Assembly (NCBI GenBank): GCA_947169265.1
Contig: CAMVPC010000010.1
Span: forward strand, 1-64,000
DNA from: an uncultured Prevotellaceae bacterium
Lineage (GTDB): Bacteria > Bacteroidota > Bacteroidia > Bacteroidales > Muribaculaceae
Reading direction: 5' to 3'
Length of the DNA stretch: 64,000 nt
Every line of letters starts with the position of its first letter. Positions within the stretch are counted from its first letter, which is position 1. Below, one piece after another: positions 45,661-53,344 of this stretch. Position numbers and translations under genes: made by a program. The notes under the pieces were generated by a model. The model saw nothing but the letters and a program-made list of their open reading frames with translations. It was not told the DNA's origin and ran no database searches.

Positions 45661-45757
45661 GCGCCGTGAGGCGCGACAGGGTTTAGGCAGGGGTGGAGCG
45701 CGCAGCGCGGAACCCCTGCAACGCGCGACCCACACACCACATTAGCCCCGTAGGGGC
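45661..45757. repeat. palindromic intergenic repeat cluster
   Basis: Three consecutive palindromes: GCGCC/GGCGC at 45661-45674, GCAGGGGT/ACCCCTGC at 45687-45719 enclosing a GCGC core, and GCCCC/GGGGC at 45745-45757. They resemble small palindromic repeats that recur between genes in Bacteroidales genomes (recalled, not searched). It fills the upstream region of the TPR regulator gene. Confidence 0.6.
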
Positions 45758-45816
45758 GACAGAAGGAGCTAGGAGATACTGATGTCATTGTCTCGGTTGT
45801 CAATCGCTTTTCGGCA

Positions 45817-46254
45817 TCATGCCGGTTCAATGACAAGGCGGTAATATAGATGGTCGGCTGAGTCCAATCCTTCAAAGAAATTACCGCTTTTCCATGCTTT
45901 GATTTTGAAGTGGATTTCGGTCACCTCTTGATTGGAGTAGGCCTGATTTGGCAAGTCGCCGCGGCGGAACTGCACAAGGTCCCGCTCGTCAGGTCCCTCG
46001 TAACCACTCCGGTCCTTTAAAAAAGGCGATGACGACAAAAACTCGACATGCGATATGCGTGCAAAGACATTGTCTCCACTTATTTCACTAAACCTTACAG
46101 TCGCCGTGAACACGCAGTCGTCAATAGCGTCGTTAAATGTAACAAGGTCTGCAAATGGATCCTCTTTCGTCGCCACTGGCTTGTCGTTGCCGCACGAGGC
46201 GAGCGGCAAGGCCAACAGCATGAGCATCAAGGTTATAAATATGTTCTTTTTCAT
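45817..46254 (-). CDS. small lipoprotein, cassette copy 1, 145 aa
   Basis: A lipoprotein signal MKKNIFITLMLMLLALPLASC is followed by GNDKP and an otherwise unrecognised mature domain of about 120 aa. The DNA for the signal (46184-46254) is almost identical to that of two other genes nearby. The mature part shares nothing obvious with them except a similar C-terminal pattern, a beta-like segment with IHFKIKAW and a final hydrophobic strand. Function is unknown. It is 9 bp after the next lipoprotein gene upstream, so they are probably co-transcribed. Confidence 0.7.
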   Translation of the reverse strand: MKKNIFITLMLMLLALPLASCGNDKPVATKEDPFADLVTFNDAIDDCVFTATVRFSEISGDNVFARISHVEFLSSSPFLKDRSGYEGPDERDLVQFRRGDLPNQAYSNQEVTEIHFKIKAWKSGNFFEGLDSADHLYYRLVIEPA

Positions 46255-46263
46255 TGTCATTCA

Positions 46264-46653
46264 TTAAATTAATTCTATAATTCCTTCCCAACACGTTTTC
46301 ATATACTTGAAACTATCTAGGCCCATATATTCCTTAAAACTCAGTAATTTGAAATGAATTTCATCACCGATTACCATTTCTCGGCCTTGCAGGCAGCGTT
46401 GGTTAATGAGCAGAAGATGATCTTGTCTCGGATATTGAGCTATCTTATTATTTAACACTGAGGTTGGACAAGAAACAATTGACACCCATACATATTCCTC
46501 ACCGGTTTCGCTGACTCGTGTCATTGGGGTAATTGTAGCCGTATATTCACCCTCGGGACCATCCATCATTTTAGGTTCATCGTCGTTGCCGCACGAGGCG
46601 AGCGGCAAGGCCAGCAGCACGAGCATCAAGGTTATAAATAAGTTCTTTTTCAT
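46264..46653 (-). CDS. small lipoprotein, cassette copy 2, 129 aa
   Basis: The signal MKKNLFITLMLVLLALPLASC-GNDDEP has the same cassette as its neighbours; its DNA at 46583-46653 has 3 differences from copy 1. The mature region is AT-rich, unlike the signal DNA, and ends IHFKLLSFKEYM...GIIELI, which recalls copy 1. Family is unknown. It is positioned directly downstream of the subtilase gene and a hairpin. Confidence 0.68.
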   Translation of the reverse strand: MKKNLFITLMLVLLALPLASCGNDDEPKMMDGPEGEYTATITPMTRVSETGEEYVWVSIVSCPTSVLNNKIAQYPRQDHLLLINQRCLQGREMVIGDEIHFKLLSFKEYMGLDSFKYMKTCWEGIIELI

Positions 46654-46744
46654 TGTCTTCATTGTTTGTGGTTTATCTTGTTTATCCTTTGGAATAAATC
46701 ATGTAATCTCGTATTCTTTTATCAAAGCTCGATCTCTCCTCAAA

Positions 46745-46788
46745 CTCCCCAAACTCCGTAGACCAAAACAGCTACGGAGTTCAGGGGG
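46745..46788 (-). terminator. hairpin after the subtilase gene
   Basis: AACTCCGTAG / CTACGGAGTT with a 10-base loop, and outer CCCC/GGGG pairing. The T-rich tail is modest, so it may be a partial terminator or processing structure. Confidence 0.55.
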
Positions 46789-46812
46789 TTAAAGAGTGCT
46801 CATTGCTCAAAG

Positions 46813-49149
46813 CTACTTCACTTGGATTTTCTCCACGAGAGGCTCCTCGTCGTCGCCGGTGACGGCACGCACGACGTAGGTGCCGGCACGCCATGCACTC
46901 GTGTCGAGCTTGTAGCTGTCACCCTTCACGTGGGCACGGTGCATGAGCGCGCCCCGCAACGTGTCGTAAACCTCCACGTCCCATTCCATGTCACCTCTCT
47001 CGCCGGTCCATTGCTCTGATTCTTGACGGATGAGGGTCAGCTCGTAGCCGGTGCCGGACGCCTGCACCTGCAGCGACGACGTGAGGTTGCCGTTGCCGCT
47101 CACCGGGAAGAACAGGAAGTGATAATCATTGCTCGTGGCATCTCCATTAACATAAATGTGGAATGGCATTCCTGTCGAACCGTATGGCAACGCAAAACGA
47201 ACTTGCTGACTACTTGCAGGAGAATGGTAGAACTCCTCAGGTGTGATTCCTGAATGTGTGATAGTGGCACCCGAAAATGCAGGCGAATAAGCGTAAACCG
47301 TGCAACCCATGTGTACATAATTAGGGTAGTTTGGAATTAAAGATTTACTGCTGATTGCCGGATGGTTCACACCGTAATAAGTACATGCCGATTGATAATA
47401 TGTGCCTGTGTATTGTGTCGAAATAGGCATGTAAAGTCTTGTGATGTAAATGCTTCCGAAATAAATGTCGGCATACAAAGTGGCGTTGGTAGAAGAGTTG
47501 CTATTGACGATAAGCGTACATTGGTTTGTTGAAGGGCTGTTCTGGACTACTGTTACGTTTCCTGTAGCCGACCACACGACATTGAGGTGACTTGAAAGAT
47601 TTGAAACGTAATATGTTTCACCAGTCTGCGTTAAAGCTTTTCCCACTATAGTCCTATCATTTCTAACAATGTTAACCGCCTCAAATGCATCAACCAACCC
47701 ATAGCCATAAATCGTATCTTGGCCTACCGGGCCTAAATCACGAGCCGTGGTTGTGAGCACATCTCTCACAAACTGCTCTGTTGCGGTAGGCATGAGAGAG
47801 AGCACCAAAGCCGCAACTCCTGCCACTTGGGGACATGCCGCCGAAGTACCACCGAAATTCGTTGCATAATTTCCGGTAGAATTGAAGCCAATATTTCCCA
47901 TCCTGTCAGTTGTGTAAATATCACTATAGCCGCCTATTGCAACTAAGTCTAGACCAGTTCCTGTCTGGCTATAAGCACAAACGACACCTTCCTTGTCGAT
48001 TGCGCCAACGGATATCACGCCACTATGACTAGCGGGATAAGCTATACCTTGATAATATTGGGGATAGTTTCCTGATGAGAAAACAACCACACACCCTTTA
48101 CCATTACGCCCCAAAGTCCGCGCATTATCTATTTCGTCATTTATATCATCCGACTCCGTTAAATACATCCATGAGCAACTTAATACATCAGCTCTACCGG
48201 CTGCCCATGAGATAGCTTCCGCTAATTGAGAGTCGGAAACAGAATATGACTGAAAATAATCACTTAATGCTTCAGTAAAAACATTTACAGGCAATATTTT
48301 CACGCCGCTTGCGATGCCCCGAACACCAATATTATTGTTGTTTGCAGCAATTATCCCGGCACATGCTGTGCCATGCGCTTGCCAATCATTATATTGGTTC
48401 GCATTAATCGGGGCACCAAGTGAATTGTTTTCACCTATTGTGTACCCGGACAACAACCTGCCTTGCAAATCCTCATGGTCAAAATCCACGCCTGAATCAA
48501 TGACTGCTACTACTATTGACGAGCTACCATTTGTGATTGCCCATGCTGGCTCAGCATTTATGTCTATTCCCGGTGTTCCATAATTTTGCCCTGTATTTTT
48601 GAGGTAGTATTGATTTTGGTAATATGTGTTTTGAAAATCAATTCGCGAATAAACTTCCGGTTTTGACCATTTTACATTAGGCAAACCATGAATAACATTA
48701 GCCATATACATCACATCCTCAGGAGAAGACACATGGCAGCGGAACTTTAATCTCAAGCCATCTTCTTTTTCCAATGAAATAAGGTCACCAAACATTTCAA
48801 GGATATCAGCGCAATCCCTTTTTTCTATTGTCTTTACCACAATTGATGGCGCAATCAAAATTGTATCGCCTTTTGGGGACGTGTACATTCCCGACACATA
48901 AACAGAAGTATCGTTATCAACATTAGCCCTTTCAATCAAACACCTGTCAGATGAAAGCGAAAGCCCATTGTTTTCTTTCTTCACTCGATTGAATGCATTG
49001 GCATCACCGGTTCTCTTAGTCGAAACAAGACTACAACGAGAACTAATCTTGTTATAGGGCACATAAGTTCCTCGAATATAGAACCCACTTTGAGCAAAAC
49101 AAGAGATGACGAACAGGGACATCAAAATACTTTGTATTAATCGTTTCAT
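46813..49149 (-). CDS. secreted S8-family serine protease (subtilase), 778 aa
   Basis: After a signal peptide there is a long N-terminal prodomain-like part. The subtilisin catalytic domain follows, with Asp218 (VIDSGVDFDHE), His259 (AHGTACAGI) and Ser436 (GGTSAACPQVAG). The last ~100 residues, ending RAGTYVVRAVTGDDEE...KIQVK, look like a C-terminal sorting tail (T9SS-like; inference). The catalytic part is AT-rich, while the tail is GC-rich and host-like, with the change near 47108. It lies 2 bp after the upstream lipoprotein gene, so they are co-transcribed. Surface or extracellular protein degradation is the likely role. Confidence 0.9.
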   Translation of the reverse strand: MKRLIQSILMSLFVISCFAQSGFYIRGTYVPYNKISSRCSLVSTKRTGDANAFNRVKKENNGLSLSSDRCLIERANVDNDTSVYVSGMYTSPKGDTILIAPSIVVKTIEKRDCADILEMFGDLISLEKEDGLRLKFRCHVSSPEDVMYMANVIHGLPNVKWSKPEVYSRIDFQNTYYQNQYYLKNTGQNYGTPGIDINAEPAWAITNGSSSIVVAVIDSGVDFDHEDLQGRLLSGYTIGENNSLGAPINANQYNDWQAHGTACAGIIAANNNNIGVRGIASGVKILPVNVFTEALSDYFQSYSVSDSQLAEAISWAAGRADVLSCSWMYLTESDDINDEIDNARTLGRNGKGCVVVFSSGNYPQYYQGIAYPASHSGVISVGAIDKEGVVCAYSQTGTGLDLVAIGGYSDIYTTDRMGNIGFNSTGNYATNFGGTSAACPQVAGVAALVLSLMPTATEQFVRDVLTTTARDLGPVGQDTIYGYGLVDAFEAVNIVRNDRTIVGKALTQTGETYYVSNLSSHLNVVWSATGNVTVVQNSPSTNQCTLIVNSNSSTNATLYADIYFGSIYITRLYMPISTQYTGTYYQSACTYYGVNHPAISSKSLIPNYPNYVHMGCTVYAYSPAFSGATITHSGITPEEFYHSPASSQQVRFALPYGSTGMPFHIYVNGDATSNDYHFLFFPVSGNGNLTSSLQVQASGTGYELTLIRQESEQWTGERGDMEWDVEVYDTLRGALMHRAHVKGDSYKLDTSAWRAGTYVVRAVTGDDEEPLVEKIQVK

Positions 49150-49151
49150 AA

Positions 49152-49610
49152 TTACTGATTTAAGAATTCAACAACACAATAATATTGAACTTCCTCAGGA
49201 ATATTCAAACCGGGTAGATAAAATGGGAAATATTTCTTAATACGCACCGTATAGGTGCCATATTCTTTAAGAGCGCGGCCCGACACCCTGAAAAATATCA
49301 CATCACCCGGTCCCGGGTGTTCATATCCCCCCATTTTCTCAGTGGTTATGTATGCACACGAGTATGTCGTGTTTTCGTTGACAATGCCAAACACTTTTGC
49401 AGAATACACTTTGTCGGTTCCTTGTTCATAGGTCTTCACATTTTCGATAAGATTGTCAATGTGATTTCCTAAAAGGTTATCCACATCAAGCAACTCGCCC
49501 ACATCCACATCGTCGGGAGGGGTGACAACTGGTTCATCGTCGTTGCCGCACGAGGCGAGGGGCAAAGCCAGCAGCATGAGCATCAAGGTTATAAATAAGT
49601 TCTCTTTCAT
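49152..49610 (-). CDS. small lipoprotein, cassette copy 3, 152 aa
   Basis: The signal MKENLFITLMLMLLALPLASC-GNDDEP has the same DNA cassette as the two downstream lipoproteins (49540-49610, about 4 differences from copy 2). The mature part is AT-rich and unrelated at first sight. It has a D/V-rich spacer and a C-terminal beta-like pattern (VIFFRVSGRALKEYG). It is the first gene of the protease operon, 2 bp before the subtilase start. It could be a partner, inhibitor or anchor of the protease, but this is a guess from position only. Confidence 0.7.
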   Translation of the reverse strand: MKENLFITLMLMLLALPLASCGNDDEPVVTPPDDVDVGELLDVDNLLGNHIDNLIENVKTYEQGTDKVYSAKVFGIVNENTTYSCAYITTEKMGGYEHPGPGDVIFFRVSGRALKEYGTYTVRIKKYFPFYLPGLNIPEEVQYYCVVEFLNQ

Positions 49611-49719
49611 TGCTTTATATTATATTTAAATTTTAGTGTTTTATTGTTTGTTTCTTGTTGGCTTGATTTGGGTGTGTGGCGGGGTGGCGGATGTGCGGGT
49701 GCTTTACCCCTCGTGAGGG

Positions 49720-49751
49720 CAAAGATAGCGAGAATCGCCGGATAAAACAAA
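49720..49751 (-). promoter_or_regulatory. promoter of the lipoprotein-subtilase operon
   Basis: TTTG-N20-TATCTTTG on the minus strand, leader about 100 nt. Confidence 0.65.
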
Positions 49752-49820
49752 TAAGAATTCATCATTTCAATTGAATTGAATTACATTAGTATTTCAGAGA
49801 TGTTGTAGAAACATGGGGCG

Positions 49821-50177
49821 TCACTCGACGAGGAGGGTGCCCTCGTAGGCGGTGCCGTCGGCGAGGGTCACGGTGACGGTGTAGGAGCCGGCGTCGAGGG
49901 CGGGGACGGGCACGACGTTCTCGCCGGCGGCGAGCGGCGCGGCGGCCTCGGTGGCGCCGGTGGCGTCGTCGGTCACCTCGACGTAGCCGGCGGGCGCCGT
50001 CAAGTCAACCTCGACGGTGAGCGTCTCCTCCCCTCCGTCGTAAATCACCTCGGGAGGCGTGCCTTCGTTGTGGTCACCACTGCCCGTCTGGTTCATGTTA
50101 ATCACTTGCCCGTCGTCGGCGAAACAGAAAGCCGGGTACAGAAATGTAGCCAGCATAAAAATTAAAAATTTCTTCAT
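49821..50177 (-). CDS. DUF3244-like secreted protein, 118 aa
   Basis: A signal MKKFLIFMLATFLYPAFCFA precedes a short linker and a single Ig-like beta sandwich (GYVEVTDDATGATEAAAPLAAGENVV split in two strands, then AGSYTVTVTLADGTAYEGTLLVE). It resembles small DUF3244 proteins of Bacteroidales. Codons are strongly GC-biased and repetitive. No function is known. Confidence 0.68.
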   Translation of the reverse strand: MKKFLIFMLATFLYPAFCFADDGQVINMNQTGSGDHNEGTPPEVIYDGGEETLTVEVDLTAPAGYVEVTDDATGATEAAAPLAAGENVVPVPALDAGSYTVTVTLADGTAYEGTLLVE

Positions 50178-50233
50178 AGTTATTCATTTAACAGTTAGAA
50201 AAACAGGTCGGTTTTGAGGGTTAGGCCTCGCTA

Positions 50234-50265
50234 CAAAAATACAACACGAGGAAGAGTTTTCCAAA
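50234..50265 (-). promoter_or_regulatory. promoter of the DUF3244-like gene
   Basis: TTTG-N20-TATTTTTG on the minus strand, 57 bp before the ATG. Confidence 0.65.
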
Positions 50266-50266
50266 A

Positions 50267-50334
50267 AAAAATTGTTATCACCGACCCTATAACACACTGA
50301 TTATCAAATAGCATTTTGAAAAAATTGTTATCAC
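50267..50334. repeat. two 15-bp direct repeats just upstream of the promoter
   Basis: AAAAATTGTTATCAC at 50267-50281 and again at 50320-50334, 53 bp apart. They sit directly upstream of the -33 element and could be binding sites for a regulator. Confidence 0.5.
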
Positions 50335-50449
50335 TTGCCCGAGGGTCAATTTAGGGTGCGTTTTTCAAGGAGATATTCGGCGTTTTTGAGTGTTTCCGGC
50401 CCGACAAACCATTATACAAAACGATTGCATTTTCATAAATTGTGGATGC

Positions 50450-50490
50450 AATCAAAAAAACAGGCTGAGCGGTTTTGCTCAACCTGTTTT
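50450..50490 (-). terminator. terminator of the uridine phosphorylase gene
   Basis: Minus-strand stem with one mismatch (AAAACAGGTTGAGC / GCTCAGCCTGTTTT) and a run of T residues. Confidence 0.85.
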
Positions 50491-50522
50491 GTGCTGGGTT
50501 ATGTGAGTGGTGGTCTTGACTT

Positions 50523-51404
50523 TTAGTCGGCCAAGAGACGTTCGATGACCGTGGCAACCAACTCGTTGACGGCTGTCTTGTAGTTTGGGTTGGCCGTGGT
50601 GGCCACACGATTTGCGATAATCGAGCACACCGTCATGGCGCGGTGTCCCAGCAACTTGGCCAGTCCCTGAAGCGCGGAACTCTCCATCTCATAGTTAGTG
50701 ATGCGTCCGCCGTTGTACTCGAACTGCTCGATGCGCTTGTTCAATTCAGGCTCGGCGAGTTCCAGACGCACCTCGCGTCCCTGCGGACCATAGAAACCGA
50801 CAGCCGAGATGGTATAGCCGCGCACCATATCGTCGCGACCGATTTTCTCGACCAGCATGGGGTCGGCATCGACCACATAAGGTTTGGCGAAGAGGGGATT
50901 CCACTTGACGAACTCGCAGAACCGCTTCTCAAACTCGAGGTCACAGTTGGCCATGCGGCCGGCATAGAAGTTGAGCACGCCGTCGAAGCCAATGGCCTTC
51001 GAAGCGATAACCGGAGTACCCACCGGCACATAAGGCTGGAGGCCGCCACTGGTGCCGATGCGCACAATGTTGAGCGTGCGGTGCTCGGGCTTGACCTGAC
51101 GCGTCTCGAAATCCACGTTGGCCAGTGCATCGAGCTCGGTCATCACAATGTCGATATTGTCGGGACCAATGCCGTGGGAAAGGGCCATGATGGGCTTACC
51201 CTTATAGGTGCCGCCAATGGTGTGGAACTCACGGCTCGACACCTCGAAGTCTTGAGTGTCGAAATAGGAGGCGATCATGTTCACGCGGCCCGGGTCGCCG
51301 CACACGATGATGTTGTCGGTCAGCTGTTCGGGCTTCACATGAATGTGGAACACACTGCCGTCACTGTTGATAATCAACTCGGAATCGGGTATAATCTTCG
51401 ACAT
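50523..51404 (-). CDS. uridine phosphorylase-like nucleoside phosphorylase
   Basis: The protein belongs to the PNP_UDP_1 family: IIVCGDPGRVNMIASYFD, IALSHGIG-type GIGPDN, RIGTSGGLQPYVPVG, and a late TNYEMESSALQGLAKLLGH. The last of these is the ribose and catalytic segment. It splits uridine, and possibly related nucleosides, with phosphate. The 293-aa length is somewhat longer than E. coli Udp because of an extra central segment. It stands alone, with its own promoter and terminator. Confidence 0.9.
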   Translation of the reverse strand: MSKIIPDSELIINSDGSVFHIHVKPEQLTDNIIVCGDPGRVNMIASYFDTQDFEVSSREFHTIGGTYKGKPIMALSHGIGPDNIDIVMTELDALANVDFETRQVKPEHRTLNIVRIGTSGGLQPYVPVGTPVIASKAIGFDGVLNFYAGRMANCDLEFEKRFCEFVKWNPLFAKPYVVDADPMLVEKIGRDDMVRGYTISAVGFYGPQGREVRLELAEPELNKRIEQFEYNGGRITNYEMESSALQGLAKLLGHRAMTVCSIIANRVATTANPNYKTAVNELVATVIERLLAD

Positions 51405-51454
51405 AGCTGTAGGGGTATTTTAAGAGATGGTGGTTGAAAATTTGAAATAAAAAG

Positions 51455-51485
51455 CAAAGATAGCGATTATTTAGCACTTTTCAAA
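51455..51485 (-). promoter_or_regulatory. promoter of the uridine phosphorylase gene
   Basis: A full match TTTG-N19-TATCTTTG on the minus strand, about 50 bp before the ATG. Confidence 0.7.
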
Positions 51486-51521
51486 ATCAAAGCTCCCATT
51501 TTTTTTCACACATCACCTATA

Positions 51522-51565
51522 TTGCCCATTTATTGTCCATTTATGCGTCCATTTTGCGTCAATAA
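51522..51565. repeat. 11-bp phased imperfect repeats
   Basis: Four adjacent 11-bp units (TTGCCCATTTA, TTGTCCATTTA, TGCGTCCATTT, TGCGTCAATAA) upstream of the phosphorylase promoter, spaced one helical turn apart. They could be cooperative binding sites or simply a degenerate repeat. Confidence 0.45.
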
Positions 51566-51617
51566 GGGTATAATATGCAAGGTAACGGCTTAGGTATTCG
51601 CCGCAAGTAATGGAGTG

Positions 51618-53135
51618 TCAATCTTGCGTCGGGGACAACTCGGGGGCGGTGTCGTCGTCGACAAACAGGGTGTTGTCCATGTCGTCGAGCGACTGCTTCT
51701 TCTTGTTTTCGCGCGCGCCAGCCTTGAGCAGTTTTTTAGCGGCGGTGATGATGCTTTGTCCACTATTCGCCGTGGTGATTTTGAGTTTGCCCATCTTCTT
51801 GAGGGTGTCGTTCATGCTTTCCTCGACATCGTTGAATCGCGCGCCGAAGTCTTGGACGCGCTCCACAACGAGGTTGGCCGCGTCGATCATGGCCTGCTGG
51901 TTCTTGAGCTGCCGCACCTGGGTCCACATCATCTCGAGGACCCGCAAGTTCATGTACATCGTTTGCGGTCCGAGAATCATCACGCCCTGGTCGTAAGCCT
52001 CTTTCCACAGGGCGCGGTCGTTGAGCAAGGCGAGGTTGAGCGCGGCTTCGATGGGCACATACATGATGGCGAAGTTGAGGCGATTGTAGCCGCCGGGCAG
52101 ATACTTGGTGTAGTCTTTTTTGGCCAGCCGTTTCACTTGGTTCCTCACACTCTCGATGTGGGCGCGCAGGTGAGCGCTTTTTTCGGGCGCCGCGTCGTCG
52201 GTGTTCATGTAACGTTCGTAGGCCGTGAGCGACATTTTGGAGTCGACCACCACATGGCGGTTATTGGGGAAATGAAGGATAAAATCGGGTATCAAGCCCT
52301 TACCGTCGTCGCCTTTCGCGGCCTTGCCGTTTCGGGCTTTCAGCGTCTCCTGAGTGTCGTATTGTTCACCTTCCTTGAGCTCGAGGTCCTCGAGCAACTG
52401 CCTGAGCTTCAACTCACCGAAGTTACCCTGCACCTTCACTTCGCCGGTGAGTGCCCGCGTGAGGCGGTCGGCGGTTTCGCCAATGGCGGCGCTTTTCTTC
52501 ATGTTAATTTTGATAGTCTCATCGAGTCGCGCGAGTGCCTCATGTTGTTGTTCCTTGGTCTTATCGAGGGCGTCCCGCATGTCTTTGAGGCTCTTTTGGA
52601 GGGGGTCGATGATTTTCGACACCTGCTCCTTGTTTTGTGTCTCGAGTTCGTTCTGCCGCGTTTTGAGTACTTTCTCAGAGGTTGTTTGCATTTGTTCCCT
52701 GATGAGCGCGAGCTGGCTTTTCACTTGCTCCTCGTTCATTTGCTTGAGCGTAGCGATTTGTGCCCGGTGGGCTTCTTTGAATTGCTCTATCTGCTTGTCG
52801 AACGACGCCTTGAGTTCCTCGATTTGTTTCTCGAAACCCTTTTTTTGTTCGGCCAGACGCTTCTCGTGGTAGTCGCGCAACTCATCAAGTCGCCGCGCGG
52901 CGTGTAGCGCTTTCGTCTTTTCCACATCGCGGTCGGCCGTCAAGAAAGTGACGGCATCGATTTTCTCGTTAATCACCGCTTCCTGCCCGGCGACTTTAGC
53001 GTCGAGCGCCGCGATGTGCTTATTCATGCGTTCGATGGTGGCGACATAGCCCTTTTTCCCGCTGTTTCCCCACAGGAAACCCAGTGCCGCCATGAGCACA
53101 AATCCAATGATGGCAATGATAAGATTAATTTCCAT
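51618..53135 (-). CDS. rmuC: DNA recombination protein RmuC
   Basis: An N-terminal helix (LIIAIIGFVLMAALGFLWGN) anchors the protein. Residues about 30-220 are coiled coil. The region about 285-470 is the RmuC nuclease-like core, including LIPDFILHFPNNRHVVVDSKMSLTAYERY and PGGYNRLNFAIMYVPIEAAL. The role is known only as limiting inverted-repeat recombination. Length (505 aa) is typical. A hairpin lies in its leader. Confidence 0.94.
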   Translation of the reverse strand: MEINLIIAIIGFVLMAALGFLWGNSGKKGYVATIERMNKHIAALDAKVAGQEAVINEKIDAVTFLTADRDVEKTKALHAARRLDELRDYHEKRLAEQKKGFEKQIEELKASFDKQIEQFKEAHRAQIATLKQMNEEQVKSQLALIREQMQTTSEKVLKTRQNELETQNKEQVSKIIDPLQKSLKDMRDALDKTKEQQHEALARLDETIKINMKKSAAIGETADRLTRALTGEVKVQGNFGELKLRQLLEDLELKEGEQYDTQETLKARNGKAAKGDDGKGLIPDFILHFPNNRHVVVDSKMSLTAYERYMNTDDAAPEKSAHLRAHIESVRNQVKRLAKKDYTKYLPGGYNRLNFAIMYVPIEAALNLALLNDRALWKEAYDQGVMILGPQTMYMNLRVLEMMWTQVRQLKNQQAMIDAANLVVERVQDFGARFNDVEESMNDTLKKMGKLKITTANSGQSIITAAKKLLKAGARENKKKQSLDDMDNTLFVDDDTAPELSPTQD

Positions 53136-53177
53136 GTTGCAGAGTGTTTTTGTTTTGTGTCAGTTATTCATGTAATT

Positions 53178-53223
53178 CCAAACCGGTCATCAGGCTTACG
53201 CGTCGGCCCGATGACCGATTTGG
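53178..53223 (-). promoter_or_regulatory. 14-bp leader hairpin of rmuC
   Basis: CCAAACCGGTCATC / GATGACCGATTTGG with one mismatch and an 18-base loop. It lies between the -7 box and the rmuC start codon. A regulatory function is inferred only. Confidence 0.45.
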
Positions 53224-53232
53224 GATTATGCA

Positions 53233-53240
53233 CAAAATTA
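53233..53240 (-). promoter_or_regulatory. -7 box for rmuC
   Basis: TAATTTTG on the minus strand; -33 element unclear. Confidence 0.45.
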
Positions 53241-53263
53241 CGCAATATTCTTGAGAAAGACCG

Positions 53264-53296
53264 CAAAAAAAGACCCTCGATTGAAAATTTGAGGGT
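53264..53296 (-). terminator. terminator of the HU-SPOR gene operon
   Basis: Minus-strand ACCCTC / GAGGGT stem with a 12-base loop and a T-run following. Confidence 0.75.
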
Positions 53297-53344
53297 TATT
53301 TTCCATTTTCGGAAGTCGCTCGGGACTAACGCGAGAGAGATGGG

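Larger units (their letters stand above)
50178..50522. other. intergenic region between the DUF3244-like gene and uridine phosphorylase
   Basis: It holds the promoter of the DUF3244-like gene, two 15-bp direct repeats and the terminator of the phosphorylase gene. I saw no additional gene. Confidence 0.6.

Noticed and set aside
45645-45875. Longer start of the TPR/HTH regulator
   Set aside because: The extension translates the palindromic repeat cluster; the internal ATG gives a proper lipoprotein signal.
51522-51565. CRISPR-like array
   Set aside because: Units are only 11 bp, adjacent without spacers, and imperfect.
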